In this document: positions 23,123 to 33,084 of the stretch, piece by piece
How the letters are laid out: every line of letters begins with the position of its first letter
Numbering within the stretch: position 1 is the first letter of the stretch
Origin: Seiridium cupressi
Lineage: Eukaryota; Ascomycota; Sordariomycetes; Amphisphaeriales; Sporocadaceae
Assembly (NCBI GenBank): GCA_036674765.1
Contig: JARVKI010000068.1
Coordinates: forward strand, 1-64,000
Direction: 5' to 3'
Length of the DNA stretch: 64,000 nucleotides
Notes under the pieces: model-generated
The model's input: only the letters and a program-made list of their open reading frames with translations
What the model was told of the DNA's origin: nothing
Database searches by the model: none
Made by a program: the position numbers and the translations under genes

Positions 23123-25558
23123 ATGTCGCCTTTCTCGCCACATACAGATATATCCGTTTCCTCGCCAGAGTCGCCTGCACGTCAGTCGCACTTCCGTCCC
23201 ATGTGAGTATCAGCGACTCTGCTCCCACGATATTCTCATTGCTGACGAACACCAACTCAGGTCTGCTAATTCTCTGGAGTCAAGCTCCCTCCGTCCCTCC
23301 TCTGCCGCCGGCCGATCGTCCGCGATGAACAACCATTTGATGAGTCCTAATGATATAGTCGGCCCGTCACCAGTGACTTCGGTGGGAACAGAGGTCACAG
23401 AAATAGAAGATGAGGCATCGGACGACGCCCGCATTCACTTTGCGAGTCCAACCTCGTCGCACTCGCCACAGGTGAGTTTGATATCGAAAGGGAATAGCTA
23501 AGCATTGTGCTAACTGATTGTAAGCTCCTCATGTTGAGGACTAATCTACCTGACCAAGTGCGTCAATCATCAAGTGAGGAGGCTGTCTCCGTTATACATG
23601 CTCCGGAAAGCTTTCAAAGCTGGGTGGGTATCCTCGCACAGCTCATGTACTAGCAGTTCTGACCTTTCTCCCAGACCTCTTCGGATTCGACTATCGAGCC
23701 AGCAGAGACCGCTCAAAAGGCGTCGCCGAAGAACTCGCCGAAGCCGGACGAGATCAGTGTACCCTCTGCTGCGGATCATGTATCCAAGGTAAACATAGAT
23801 TTCGCCTACAGGTCAAAAAGAATCATCCTAATTTTGCTTGCAGGCTAGATCCCCCGGCCTACCCACTCCGCCTCCTATATCCACAGACGTTAGGCCAATC
23901 CGATTCAGCCTCGATAGCGCCACCCCGCGGGCCCAAAACCTGCAAGAAGTCCAAGGGCTTCTCAGCGAGTCTGCGAGGATACGCTCCAGCAGTGCAAGCA
24001 GTCTCGAGTGTATGAGCAATCTGGCGACTGTGTTCGGACCTAACTAACTTGCTGCCAGTAATTCCCGAATCAGGAGAGCCAGAGACAGATGCTGAAGTGG
24101 ACCCCGAAGCTGATGATGAAGATGAGTTCGTCACGCCATCGGGAGGGGAGGACATGGAGATCAGGTCACTCAAGACAGCGCTTGATGAGTGCTGGACTTT
24201 GTGTAACACCCTGGCTACTCTGAGTACACACCATCGTGAAAGGGTCTTCAACACGTCGGGGACACCCGACGCCCATGAGAAGGCGTGGAAAGCGTGCTGG
24301 AAACTTTGCCAGCGGCTTTACGATAACCGAGATGAGGACGACCAATACTTCAACGTCAAGATGAACTTGGACCTATGCAGGGATTTCTGTCAGTCCCTCT
24401 TTGACGTGAGGACAAAAAAGGACGAGATAGCAGACTCCGTTCTGCGGGTGAGCTTTGAGCTGAATAACCAGTACGTCGCGAACACGGGACATGTCATTTG
24501 ACACGACTGACTTTATCTGCAGTTTGTATAGCGCTCAAGACAACAGGAATCTGCCCGAGGCATTCCGTGAGCGCACTTTGGACTTTTACATCACGTTATG
24601 CCATAGACTCATGAAGCAACGGAATGAATTGGCGGAAGAGACTGACTCGCTCCTGCGGGCATGTTGGTCTCTTGCAGAGATGCTCTTCAGTCTGCGACAA
24701 AACAAGAGGGACAACAAAGCTCCCGATGGGGAATTACTCGGCTCTGCTGTTCAGGCCTGTTGGGAATTGTGTGATATTTTCAGAGAAGGTTGGACTCAAA
24801 TCCGTCCAGACCGAGGCACGCCAAGACCGAGCCAAACAAATTTCTTCACACATCAAAGGGAGCGGGATCATGGAGATCAAGACGGTCGCGCTAGTCGAGC
24901 ATCTAATCGATCGAAGCGCGAAAGTCTGAAGAGTGCCCCGCAGGAGAAGAAGGTGAAGCCACCGCCGGTACCGGAAACGCCGGTTACAGAATTCGAGGAT
25001 ACTCCAATCTCGCCGGACAGTGAATCGCCACAGGTGCCGAATATTTTGGTCCTGGGGACAGAAAGTAACAGGGGGGGACGTTGGTCTAGCAGCGCATCCA
25101 ATCTCTCTGGCTACTCGCAAAGCAGCCAGAGAACCTCAAGCACGGCGACCACAGCCACTTCCGCCGAGGACGCCAACATCTCACGGATCAAAACGTTGAT
25201 CCTTAAAGCTGCGATGAATGTGGGCTTTTCTAGAGAAGATGCTAGTGCTCATGGCGGTGCTGCCTCGCTCCAAGCATTTGTAAAATCGCTGCCCACGGGC
25301 TCGTTCGGTTCATTGCCAACGCATGCCACTTTACTTCGGGACTACAAGAACCTGGTCCTTGCGGATTCATCGTTCAGGCATTCCTCTTCACTGCCAAGCC
25401 GAGGCAAACGCGTTTCGGCCAACGACCTGGGCAAAAGTGTGGTCTGGATGACACAGCGAGCGAGCCAATACGGCTTTCTGCGCGACTTGTTTAAGCTCGT
25501 GTTCGGATTCCACGTAGAGGAGGCCGAGTCAAGAAAGAATGTCAGCATTGCTGTATGA
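23123..25558 (+). CDS. Protein of unknown function with seven CWxLC-type helical repeats
   Basis: Seven exons (23123-23202, 23261-23471, 23525-23623, 23675-23788, 23844-24009, 24059-24470, 24523-25558) with 49-58 bp introns give 705 residues. The first ~225 residues are Ser/Pro/acidic-rich and probably disordered. Residues about 255-455 hold a repeat I can align by eye seven times around a core like ACWxLCxxL(Y/F)xxR, centred near residues 272, 307, 334, 359, 387, 412 and 444. Then comes a basic, Ser/Pro-rich linker (about 455-575). A compact C-terminal domain (about 578-700) contains KTLILKAAMNVGFS and a final Trp/Phe-rich amphipathic helix. I do not recognise a function. The layout resembles fungal DUF-type cytoplasmic scaffold proteins (possibly the DUF7624 group, from memory). 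The exon structure is strongly supported by frame; the function is open. Confidence 0.85.
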
Positions 25559-26708
25559 GGTTGCTATTTTTGAGAGCGTGGCATCTAGAAGTTCGGTGTG
25601 AAGTTATGATGATTTATTGGGGCTAGAATGTCGTGACTGCCTCCAGGCGGGAGGGACCTTCGTTTTCTACTCCATTGGGCGGTTTAGATTCCATTTGTTC
25701 GCGTCTGCCCCTTGCTTGAGATACCCTTTCGTGGATGAAATTGCCGGCGTAGCGGGAAAATGTGGAACATATGTTCTGCAAAAGATACTGAATCATGATG
25801 GCACATGTCAATCACAAGTCCCACAGACTGGGAATTTATGACGATGCAATTGCACTAACCAGCGTACAGAGTTATGAGATATTTGAAGGTGCGTTCGCCA
25901 TGCGCCGGATGTAGCATTATTTGCAAAGGTGATCGAGTCCAGAAGACTAACTTCACCGATGAATCAAATCTCGCAAAATGAGGAGGAATAATCTCCTGCA
26001 CAAGAAAAGAGCAAGTTTTATTGACTGATGTATGATTTCGCCGTACATTAGATATTATATCATGGCATGATATATTATATCGTCCACTACACTATAATAC
26101 ACCAAAAGAAATCAAGGAAAAGGTCGACGTAAGGACCATTACGTCTCCGTCTACAGGCTTCGGCCTCACATTCAGAGCCTCGAATGTATATTAGGCATCC
26201 ACAGTCCCTCTTATCTCATCTACGACCACTATAGCTCGCTTTCAACGGACCGAGGATATGAAGTCACAGCGAGAGCTACCGTGAATGACGAAGGGGCGAT
26301 TAAGAATTTTTTCCCCTCCATTTCAAACGGATCTAGAACGTTGAGAAAGGGAAGTAGCAACTCCTACCCACTAAATTTATAAGACACTAGCAGCTGAAGG
26401 TAGTTGCCCCTAAGTGCATTAGTATAACAAACTGGACCTCTTTTCACAACTATCAAAAAAGAATCTAAAAATAAAGAATAAAATGGGAGAAGTGTACGAT
26501 TTCAATTTCATCTACGAACATGCCCAGGAATGCCCGGCCCAAAAAGAGGTAATAATAACAGCTGAGCGCTAAACCATAAGTTGAGTTAGAAAGGGCGTCC
26601 TGGGTGGAAGAAGAAGTCTGTGTCGTACACGGGTCAAGCGAAACATGAGACTCGCATGTGGTTTGATGAGCATTGCCACAACAATCTCTAAGGCCCACTC
26701 CACTGCCC
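25559..26708. other. Intergenic, 1.15 kb, A+T-rich centre
   Basis: No gene is supported. The 26030-26110 part is very rich in A and T and holds a perfect 8-bp inverted repeat (TATATCAT-ggc-ATGATATA, 26056-26074). This lies between two 3' ends and may contribute to transcription termination. Confidence 0.5.
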
Positions 26709-27790
26709 TTATTCAGCAGCCTGACTCCTTTCGATAATGCCGAGCACCAACTGCAGGATATCGTTGAAGCCAGCGAACGTCAAATGCCCCCGGGTGTCGT
26801 GCCGGTGGACGGTTGGTATCAGGCAGCCATCGTGCTCGCCGCGGTACCACCAGCCTTCCTGGTCCCAGCCCGTGCGTGCTGTCTTGGTGCAGCCCGTAGG
26901 CCGTAGAGGAAGCGGGCCGCTCTGGTTATCGACCATCGAGTGGTCGGGTAATGGGAAAGTCTCAGGGCCGACAACAGCAGCGGTGGTGTTCGGGTCGGTA
27001 TACGCGGTGGCTGTTGTGCCTCGGTGGTTAGCTATGCAATATAGAAGCAAACAACCCCATACAACATATCAATAGAGTTTCAAGTCATGTGGTACTAACC
27101 ATGAGAGAGGTTGAAGTCGAAGTCCGGCTCCGTCTTAGCACCAGTGAAGTCCAGGAACTCGAAATCGCCGCCGTTTTGGGCCACATTGCCAGTCACCTGC
27201 TGGGCATATGCCTGGTTAGCAACGCCGAACATGGGAGCAGCGGCAATCTCGGGGATCTGTTGAGGCGAGACACTATGGGCGGCGAGAGCCGGAGTCTTCT
27301 GCTGGTCGCTCAGGTACTGGAAACTATCTCCTTGTCCTCTCTACGGACTAGGGAGTAGCCCAACGGCTGGCTGCGGGACAGCAGGTGGCGATGATAGCGA
27401 GCTCATGGCTCTCACTTGGGCGAGACGGTCTACCGCGGCTTTTGCCTGGGCGGCTGTCGTCGTGATGCCTCTGTTGGGGAGCCTGCACCTGTTCGCCGAA
27501 CGAGTTAGCGCTTGTCAAGCAGCTTGACGTTGAAAATGCCTCGGCTGCGAATGTCCTCGGAAGGGGTGAGGGGGGATGGCTCGCAGTATGGAGTGACCAA
27601 GTGTGACTTACCCGAAATCTGGGTGGTCTCCGTACGTGTTCTTCACATACTTGAGCTGCGCCTTTGACCATTCTGGGTGGTTAAACTTGTGTCTGTATTC
27701 GGCAACGATATCGTCGCCAGAGTGACCAGCCAGAACACTATCTAAGACCCACTCAATCTGGGCCTTGGTGTACTTGCGGCCGCCGGTCAT
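26709..27790 (-). CDS. Unrecognised 271-residue fungal protein
   Basis: Four exons on the minus strand, 27790-27612, 27488-27416, 27340-27100 and 27031-26709, with introns of 123, 75 and 68 bp, give 271 residues. The N-terminal 60 residues (MTGGRKYTKAQIEWVLDSVL...) are basic, helical and contain spaced Trp/Tyr residues, rather like a small helix-turn-helix or SANT-like DNA-binding unit. The middle is Ala/Gln-rich. The C-terminal ~100 residues hold the distinctive GWDQEGWWYRGEHDG and an amphipathic helix (FAGFNDILQLVLGIIER). The 75-bp intron is a multiple of three and its last codon is an in-frame TAG, so failure to splice truncates the protein. I do not recognise the family. A weakly conserved transcription-related role is only a guess from the N-terminal domain. 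Confidence 0.65.
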
Positions 27791-29356
27791 TGCGGATATG
27801 TTTGTGTGTAATGGTGAACCGAGAATTCCTTGCGAAGCTGAAGAGTGATTGTTGCTCGGCTGGCGGATGGGAGTAGCTTGGCTGATGTGGGGAGAGGTAG
27901 ATGATGGTTAGTAATAGAAGGATTGTTTGGTTTCAGGTGCTTGCGGTAAGGCTGAGGGGTGAAAGTGGAATATTGGGGTTTATGAGCAGCTGGACCCTAA
28001 GTTTTATAGATTTCTGCCATTTCCAGGTCGTGTCAGATTTCGGAAGTGAATTGACGATACCAGCCAAAAGAATTGCGTCCACGTAGCACAAGCGAAGAGT
28101 GAATAAGAGCTCTACTTATCAGATGATTGTTAGCATGAGCTCCGTCGTGGGTTGAATAGTAACGCTCAACGCTTCGAGTTTTTGCATGAATCACGCGATT
28201 GTGTTTGCTCAAATCAGTCCGACTCGACCTATGTATGACCCTGTCGTTATAGTACATGGTAAACTTAAGTTTTGTCGGTCCGTCAAAATTGATCATGTCG
28301 AACTACGGTCGAAAACCACGTTATTCTTGTAATGCATTAGACAATCACTGGAAAAGCAGCGACTGCAACATGAGAACGAGCCAGGAATCATGGGTACCCG
28401 ACCTCCTTTCGAACTGCTAATGAATCAACCGCGCGTTTCCACATGCGAGTTCTTATCTAGAGATAGGAACCTTTGCTCTGTCACAATTCATGAAGCTACC
28501 AAGGTAAGCTACTACATTAGACTACGATCCAAGTTTCCAACATAACTTCTCGTCTGAGCAGCATAGGTTTCTCTCCAAATTTGCTTTGGTCATGACTGCC
28601 GCGTGCTCCACAAACTGGTCCCTATACCCAGAACGGATTTCATCACTGGGCTCGTTGGGCTGCTCTTTGCGTTCACATATCAAATCCGGATGCGATGAAG
28701 CTATTCTGGGCTGCCTCGAATTGCACGATCATGGGAAAGCTTCTAGACAATGTTGTAGAGAACGGAGGCCGGTGGTGGATGGTACAAAATCCGTCATGCC
28801 AAAAGGGGGTGAGGCTAATGCACAAAAAGCGCTGGAATCATTCAAAATACCAAGAAGTATTGAACGGCGTGTTTGCCGGAAAGAAAAGGTCCGGGAAGAC
28901 TGTCCGCGGGTTCTGATCGCTCAGCTCTGGGTATTTCGCCGCCGAGTACCGTGCAAGTCATCAACGGCGCGCCCTTCGGAGCTGAAGCGGGGCCGCCTCC
29001 TGCCAACACCGGGCGTCTTGACGGCAAACCACTAACAGAACACACCAATAGGGAACCCACTTTCGCAGAAGCAGCCGAGGGGCAGCAAGGTTTATGCCAA
29101 ACATTACCCCGACTTCTTGAATTGGGATCAATCAGATGTTACGAAGGCCCGAGCAAAGAGAAGCGGTGCCCGCAGAAAATGACGTCTCGGCCCCGTCAGT
29201 CTTCGCAGAGTCCTTGCTTATAAAATCCACACAAGGCCGTGTACGGCAAGCTAGGAATTCAACTAAAACCAGACCTGAAGCTTGAAAAGACAACAGTCAG
29301 CAGGCTCAACATCTTGAGCATTGTCACATCGAATTTATATATCACCGCCTGCGAGC
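27791..29356. other. Intergenic, 1.57 kb, no supported gene
   Basis: The left ~150 bases are purine-rich on the plus strand, hence CT-rich as seen by the minus-strand gene, fitting its leader. Frames of about 115-150 codons at 28586-29223 show no domain. A TATA box candidate for the HAD gene is at 29219-29225. Confidence 0.5.
29219..29225 (+). promoter_or_regulatory. TATAAAA box candidate of HAD gene
   Basis: TATAAAA lies 132 bp upstream of the ATG at 29357, a normal distance for a filamentous fungal core promoter with a leader of about 50-100 bases. Support is sequence and position only. Confidence 0.45.
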
Positions 29357-30207
29357 ATGGCCCAATCCGAGTACCCAGATCTTACGAGCTTCAAAGCTCT
29401 CAGGTGCAGATTCTCCTTCCTCCAATCATCACAAGGATTGCCAAATAACTGAGTAATAGCTTTGACTGCTATGGTACCCTCATGGATTGGGAGTCGGGTC
29501 TCCTGAATGCCCTACGCGCACTCACCTCTCAGCTGCCGTCATCACACCCGCAGAATGAAGATCCTCCTGTCCAGGCCATGCAGCGTTTCGACCTCATCGT
29601 CACAGACCTACAATCCCGGCAGCCGCATCTACTGTACAATGAGCTGCTCGTTTCAGCGGCCACCAAGCTAGCCCACGAGCTCGGCATAGAAGCGCTCTCG
29701 GACGCCATTGCCGCACCTCTAGGAAATGCCCCCGGCACTTCTGCTGCGTTTCCCGACACGGTGTCTGGGCTGCAGAAGCTGAAAAAGTACTACAAACTTG
29801 CTATCCTGAGCAACGTCGACAACCAGAACATCAAGAGCACCGTCGAGAAGCAGCTAGAGGGAGTCGAGTTTGATGGAGTTTATACCGCCCAGGACGTTGG
29901 GACCTTCAAGCCGGACAAGAAGAACTTCGAGTACCTATTTGGGCACGCAAGGCAAGACTTGGGAGTTGATGCTAGGAAGGGAGAGCTCCTACACGTTGCC
30001 CGAAGTCTGAAGGTTGACCATGTGCCCTGCAAGGAGTTGGGGCTCAGGAGTGTATGGATCTCGAGGGGGGCAGACAAGGGGGTGGGCGGAATTGTCAAGA
30101 ATGAGTTGAGCGAGTTTAAGGAATCAGTCGGCTTCGAATGGAGATTCGATACGATTGGGAAGTTTGCTGACGAGGTCGAGAGACAGTTCAAGGCAAAACA
30201 GTCGTGA
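29357..30207 (+). CDS. HAD-superfamily haloacid dehalogenase type II-like hydrolase
   Basis: Two exons, 29357-29403 and 29460-30207, give 264 residues; the 56-bp intron has donor AG|GTGCAG, a branch-like TAACTGA and acceptor AATAG. HAD motif I is SFDCYGTLMDWE with nucleophile D18. The residue at D+2 is Tyr, as in L-2-haloacid dehalogenases rather than phosphatases. Motif II is LAILSNVD, motif III is the Lys in GTFKPDKKNFEYLF, and the motif IV region is LLHVARSLKVDHVP. Length fits the family. Fungal members are common and mostly uncharacterised; a hydrolase acting on a small halogenated or phosphorylated compound in the cytosol is the general expectation. The start at 29357 is needed to supply the residues ahead of motif I. 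The gene converges with RRN9, with 320 bp between stop codons. Confidence 0.9.
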
Positions 30208-30527
30208 TAGCCACCCAACAAGGTCATTGGTATATGGCTCTCCAATGGCCTTTCGTCGGGGAACTCCTTTCTTGTGGTTCAAAGTCTTTAAGCAGAGTTG
30301 TTAGAGGGTGAGGTCAATTGATGTTGAGTGGCGCAAATGCTTTTGTGCTAGTCTCTTCGACGCAAAGGATGAATAATTCGATATCAAACTTCCGGCGCTT
30401 TCATTAAGAGATTGTGCGACTCTGTTGCATAGCTTGTGTTCATACTCCATCTCAGGAAAATGATCCATTCTTCTACTTCTCTGTAATCGCTTCATCTACC
30501 GGCTCAGGTCATGTCTATTCCCTGGCT
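30208..30527. terminator. Shared 3' region of HAD gene and RRN9
   Basis: These 320 bp lie between two converging stop codons and presumably hold both polyadenylation regions. No gene or strong motif is seen. Confidence 0.4.
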
Positions 30528-32701
30528 TCAATCCTCACCCATCGTAACATCCCTTTCATCGCCCCCCGTATCAGTTACGTTCCCGGTCCTTTCTCTCCCT
30601 TTGCCATGCCGCCCAGTATAGACTCTCCTTGACGACGCGCTTTCAGACCGGGGGGCATTTTCACCTCTCCAACCCTTCCTGATCTTGATTGGCCTCAAGA
30701 ATCCGTCCACATGCACCGCACCGTGCGTCTCGTCTTCACTATCCACGTCTGTCGGTACCTCATTCTCTTCTATGCCATGCACCAGCTTCATGTGTCGAAT
30801 TAGATTCGACTGCCGGGAAAAGCCTTCTGCGCCTCGAGCACACCCCCTGACAGTACAAAAATGCGAGCAGGCAACCGATGCAGAGCGGGAGCGGGAACGA
30901 GTGCTCGCGCGGCTTCGAGATTGTGAGCGACTCCTAGATCTTCCGCGAGGATCCGATGATATGGACATGACGCTAGAGGCGCGGATATGGCGCGCAGCCT
31001 GTGATTGCGTCTCGTCGTCACTGCTATGAGTGCTCTCGTTCGCGACGCCCGCAATCAGATCAGAGACTTCACCTGGATAGTACTGCATCCGCTTCCCCTG
31101 GTTGCCTTGCTCAAGGGAGACTTCAGTCAAAGTGTGTAGTTCAATGCCTTCGCCAAAGAGATTTGTACACCGCCTGGCGGCGCGGTCTAGAGCATCCTGC
31201 GGGAACCCAGCCAGAGCGGCGGCACCTAGAACGTCTTTCCAGTCTCTGAGTCCGAGGCGTGCTGCATTCTTCCATTTTTGAGCTGTCGCCTGTCTCGTGC
31301 CCCCTGGGGACGGCTCGCGAGTCTTTGAAGCCTTCCGTTTCTTTGGTCGAGGTTTGCGTGGTTGAGCTTCTGAAGCGCTACTCCTAGGATCATCGGGGTC
31401 AACCACACCTCCAAATAAAGGTATTGGCTCTTTGCGCAGCTTGGCAACTCGAATTGCCCATTCTCTATCCGTCTCCTCTTCTAGGCGAGGATAGACCTTA
31501 CGGGGCCGGCCAACCTTCCTCTTTGGTGCAGGCTCTTCTATATCTGCCTCGTTTCCATGGTCGACCTTGTCTTGATTGGGTCCTTGTCCATCGCCGCTCC
31601 CGTCGTTACTTGCCGACCGTGGTGGTGTGCGGACTCTAAGAGCAAGACCAGCCTTTGCCGATCTTCCCCGTATCTTTTTAGCAGGCCGTTCTGAACTTCG
31701 ACTTCGTGAATGGCTGGTCTGGTCTGATGATGCGTCCGGATCCGAGTCGTTGGGCGAGTCGGACAGATAATTTACTGCTGCGTTTCTCGAATTATGCAGT
31801 ACTGTTAGTGTAGCATTTAAATTTGCTAATATGCTCCTTGCCACTGGTCGCATGATATCGTAAGATAATCCGTCATCTGTAGACACGAGTGGCTTTAACC
31901 CCCGCTCACGAAGAGGCATCATGACTTCTTCCTGTTGCCTACCATACTCATCACCGTCGGAGTCGGTCTGATTGTGTTTGTGTTCTCGGCTTAGTATCTC
32001 AGGTCCGCGCTCCACATGTCTTGATCGAGACCTCGACCTTGATCGCGGCGGCTCCGAGCCCATACCCTCAGTATCTGAGGTGGGCTCCGGCTCGCTTCGC
32101 TCCTCGTCCTCATCGTCCCCTCCTTCAACATCAGATCCCGCCGGCGCATCCTCCCAGGGCCGACTTTCGAATCTTTGCTTTGCGAACCGCAGAATAGCCG
32201 CACTAAGGGCATCCTCCAAAGGCGCACTTGGGACGTCCCTTGTGGGTTTCCTGATGGTGTAGAGCTCGTCCGCATTGCTCTCGTCACGGCGTACGAAGTC
32301 ATCGAGTGGTACCCTCTCCGCGCTCATCGGCCATGCAGTCCATGAGCGCTGGGGGAGCCAGCTGTCGTGCTGAATCGCCTGCCTTGTGGCAGCGTTGATG
32401 TCCTAGACTAGGATTAGCGCTCGACTATTGACTGCATGTGATTGATAGAGCACGTTACCTTCTCGGGGACTGGCTCTCCCGCGCCATTCGGTCTCTTATG
32501 GCGTTGCTTCAGCGTATACGAGTTATAAAGATGAATAGACAAATCTCTGTTTTTTATCTCGTCCAAGGCGGTCAGAGTATTAATTTCCTCGCGGTTCATA
32601 TCGTGCCATGTCGAGGACGGACCTTCCCAGCGATTTGGGCGGTCACTTTCCAACCCAGACGAGCCCGAGGTTTCGTATTCATCGTCTGAACCGGCTGGCA
32701 T
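30528..32701 (-). CDS. RRN9: Rrn9-domain Pol I initiation factor with AT-hook and C2H2 finger
   Basis: Putative subunit of the upstream activation factor that recruits RNA polymerase I to the rDNA promoter. Two exons, 32701-32459 and 32402-30528, joined across a 56-bp intron, give 705 residues. The Rrn9 domain near the N terminus has LSIHLYNSYTLKQR at residues 54-67, with the intron falling just after it, then SWTAWPM. Long acidic and RS-dipeptide tracts follow. An AT-hook (GRPRK, about residue 379) and a C2H2 finger with C597, C602, H618 and H623 lie further on, with a second RS repeat block just before the finger. Yeast Rrn9 is much shorter (365 residues) and lacks these extra parts, but filamentous ascomycete proteins carrying this domain are often long. 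Orthology rests on the N-terminal domain. NOP7 lies next door in the same direction. Confidence 0.85.
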
Positions 32702-33084
32702 TTTGACATATCATGTACTGTTTGCATGAGCAACAAGACTTGCTTGGTAGTGTGGTAGTTGTTAGTAGACAAAGTCCAACGCCGGCTGATTGGTGTTTGG
32801 CAAAATGCTCCGATTAGTGGGGCAGAGCAATGAAGCACCACATTCCTTTGGTGCAATTTCTATTGGCAGAAGGCGACATCCCATTTCATTTATTCTTCCT
32901 CCTCGTCAGGAAACAGCGGCATCCTCAACTTCCGTTGTGCATGAATCGCGAATGTTCACCAACATAATCAGGCCTGTCACTTGGGAGCATCGGCGAATGG
33001 ACTACCAATATCAAATGGAAAATGCGGAAACGCCCGTGGTATTGTGAAGCAATTGATGGTAAATTCTATAAAACCCGTTTCCGT
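32702..33084. promoter_or_regulatory. RRN9 promoter region and NOP7 3' end
   Basis: These 383 bp lie between two minus-strand genes and should contain the RRN9 promoter and the NOP7 terminator. No RRPE or TATA match was noticed. Confidence 0.4.

Noticed and set aside
22101..23328. Overlapping long frames on opposite strands (minus 22101-22886, plus 22645-23328)
   Set aside because: They overlap each other, the longer forms depend on non-ATG starts, no domain is seen, and the plus-strand frame runs through the promoter and first exon of the well-supported gene at 23123 in another frame.
28586..29223. Frames of 115-150 codons before the HAD gene
   Set aside because: Two frames overlap on the same strand, neither has a domain, and the region holds the HAD promoter.
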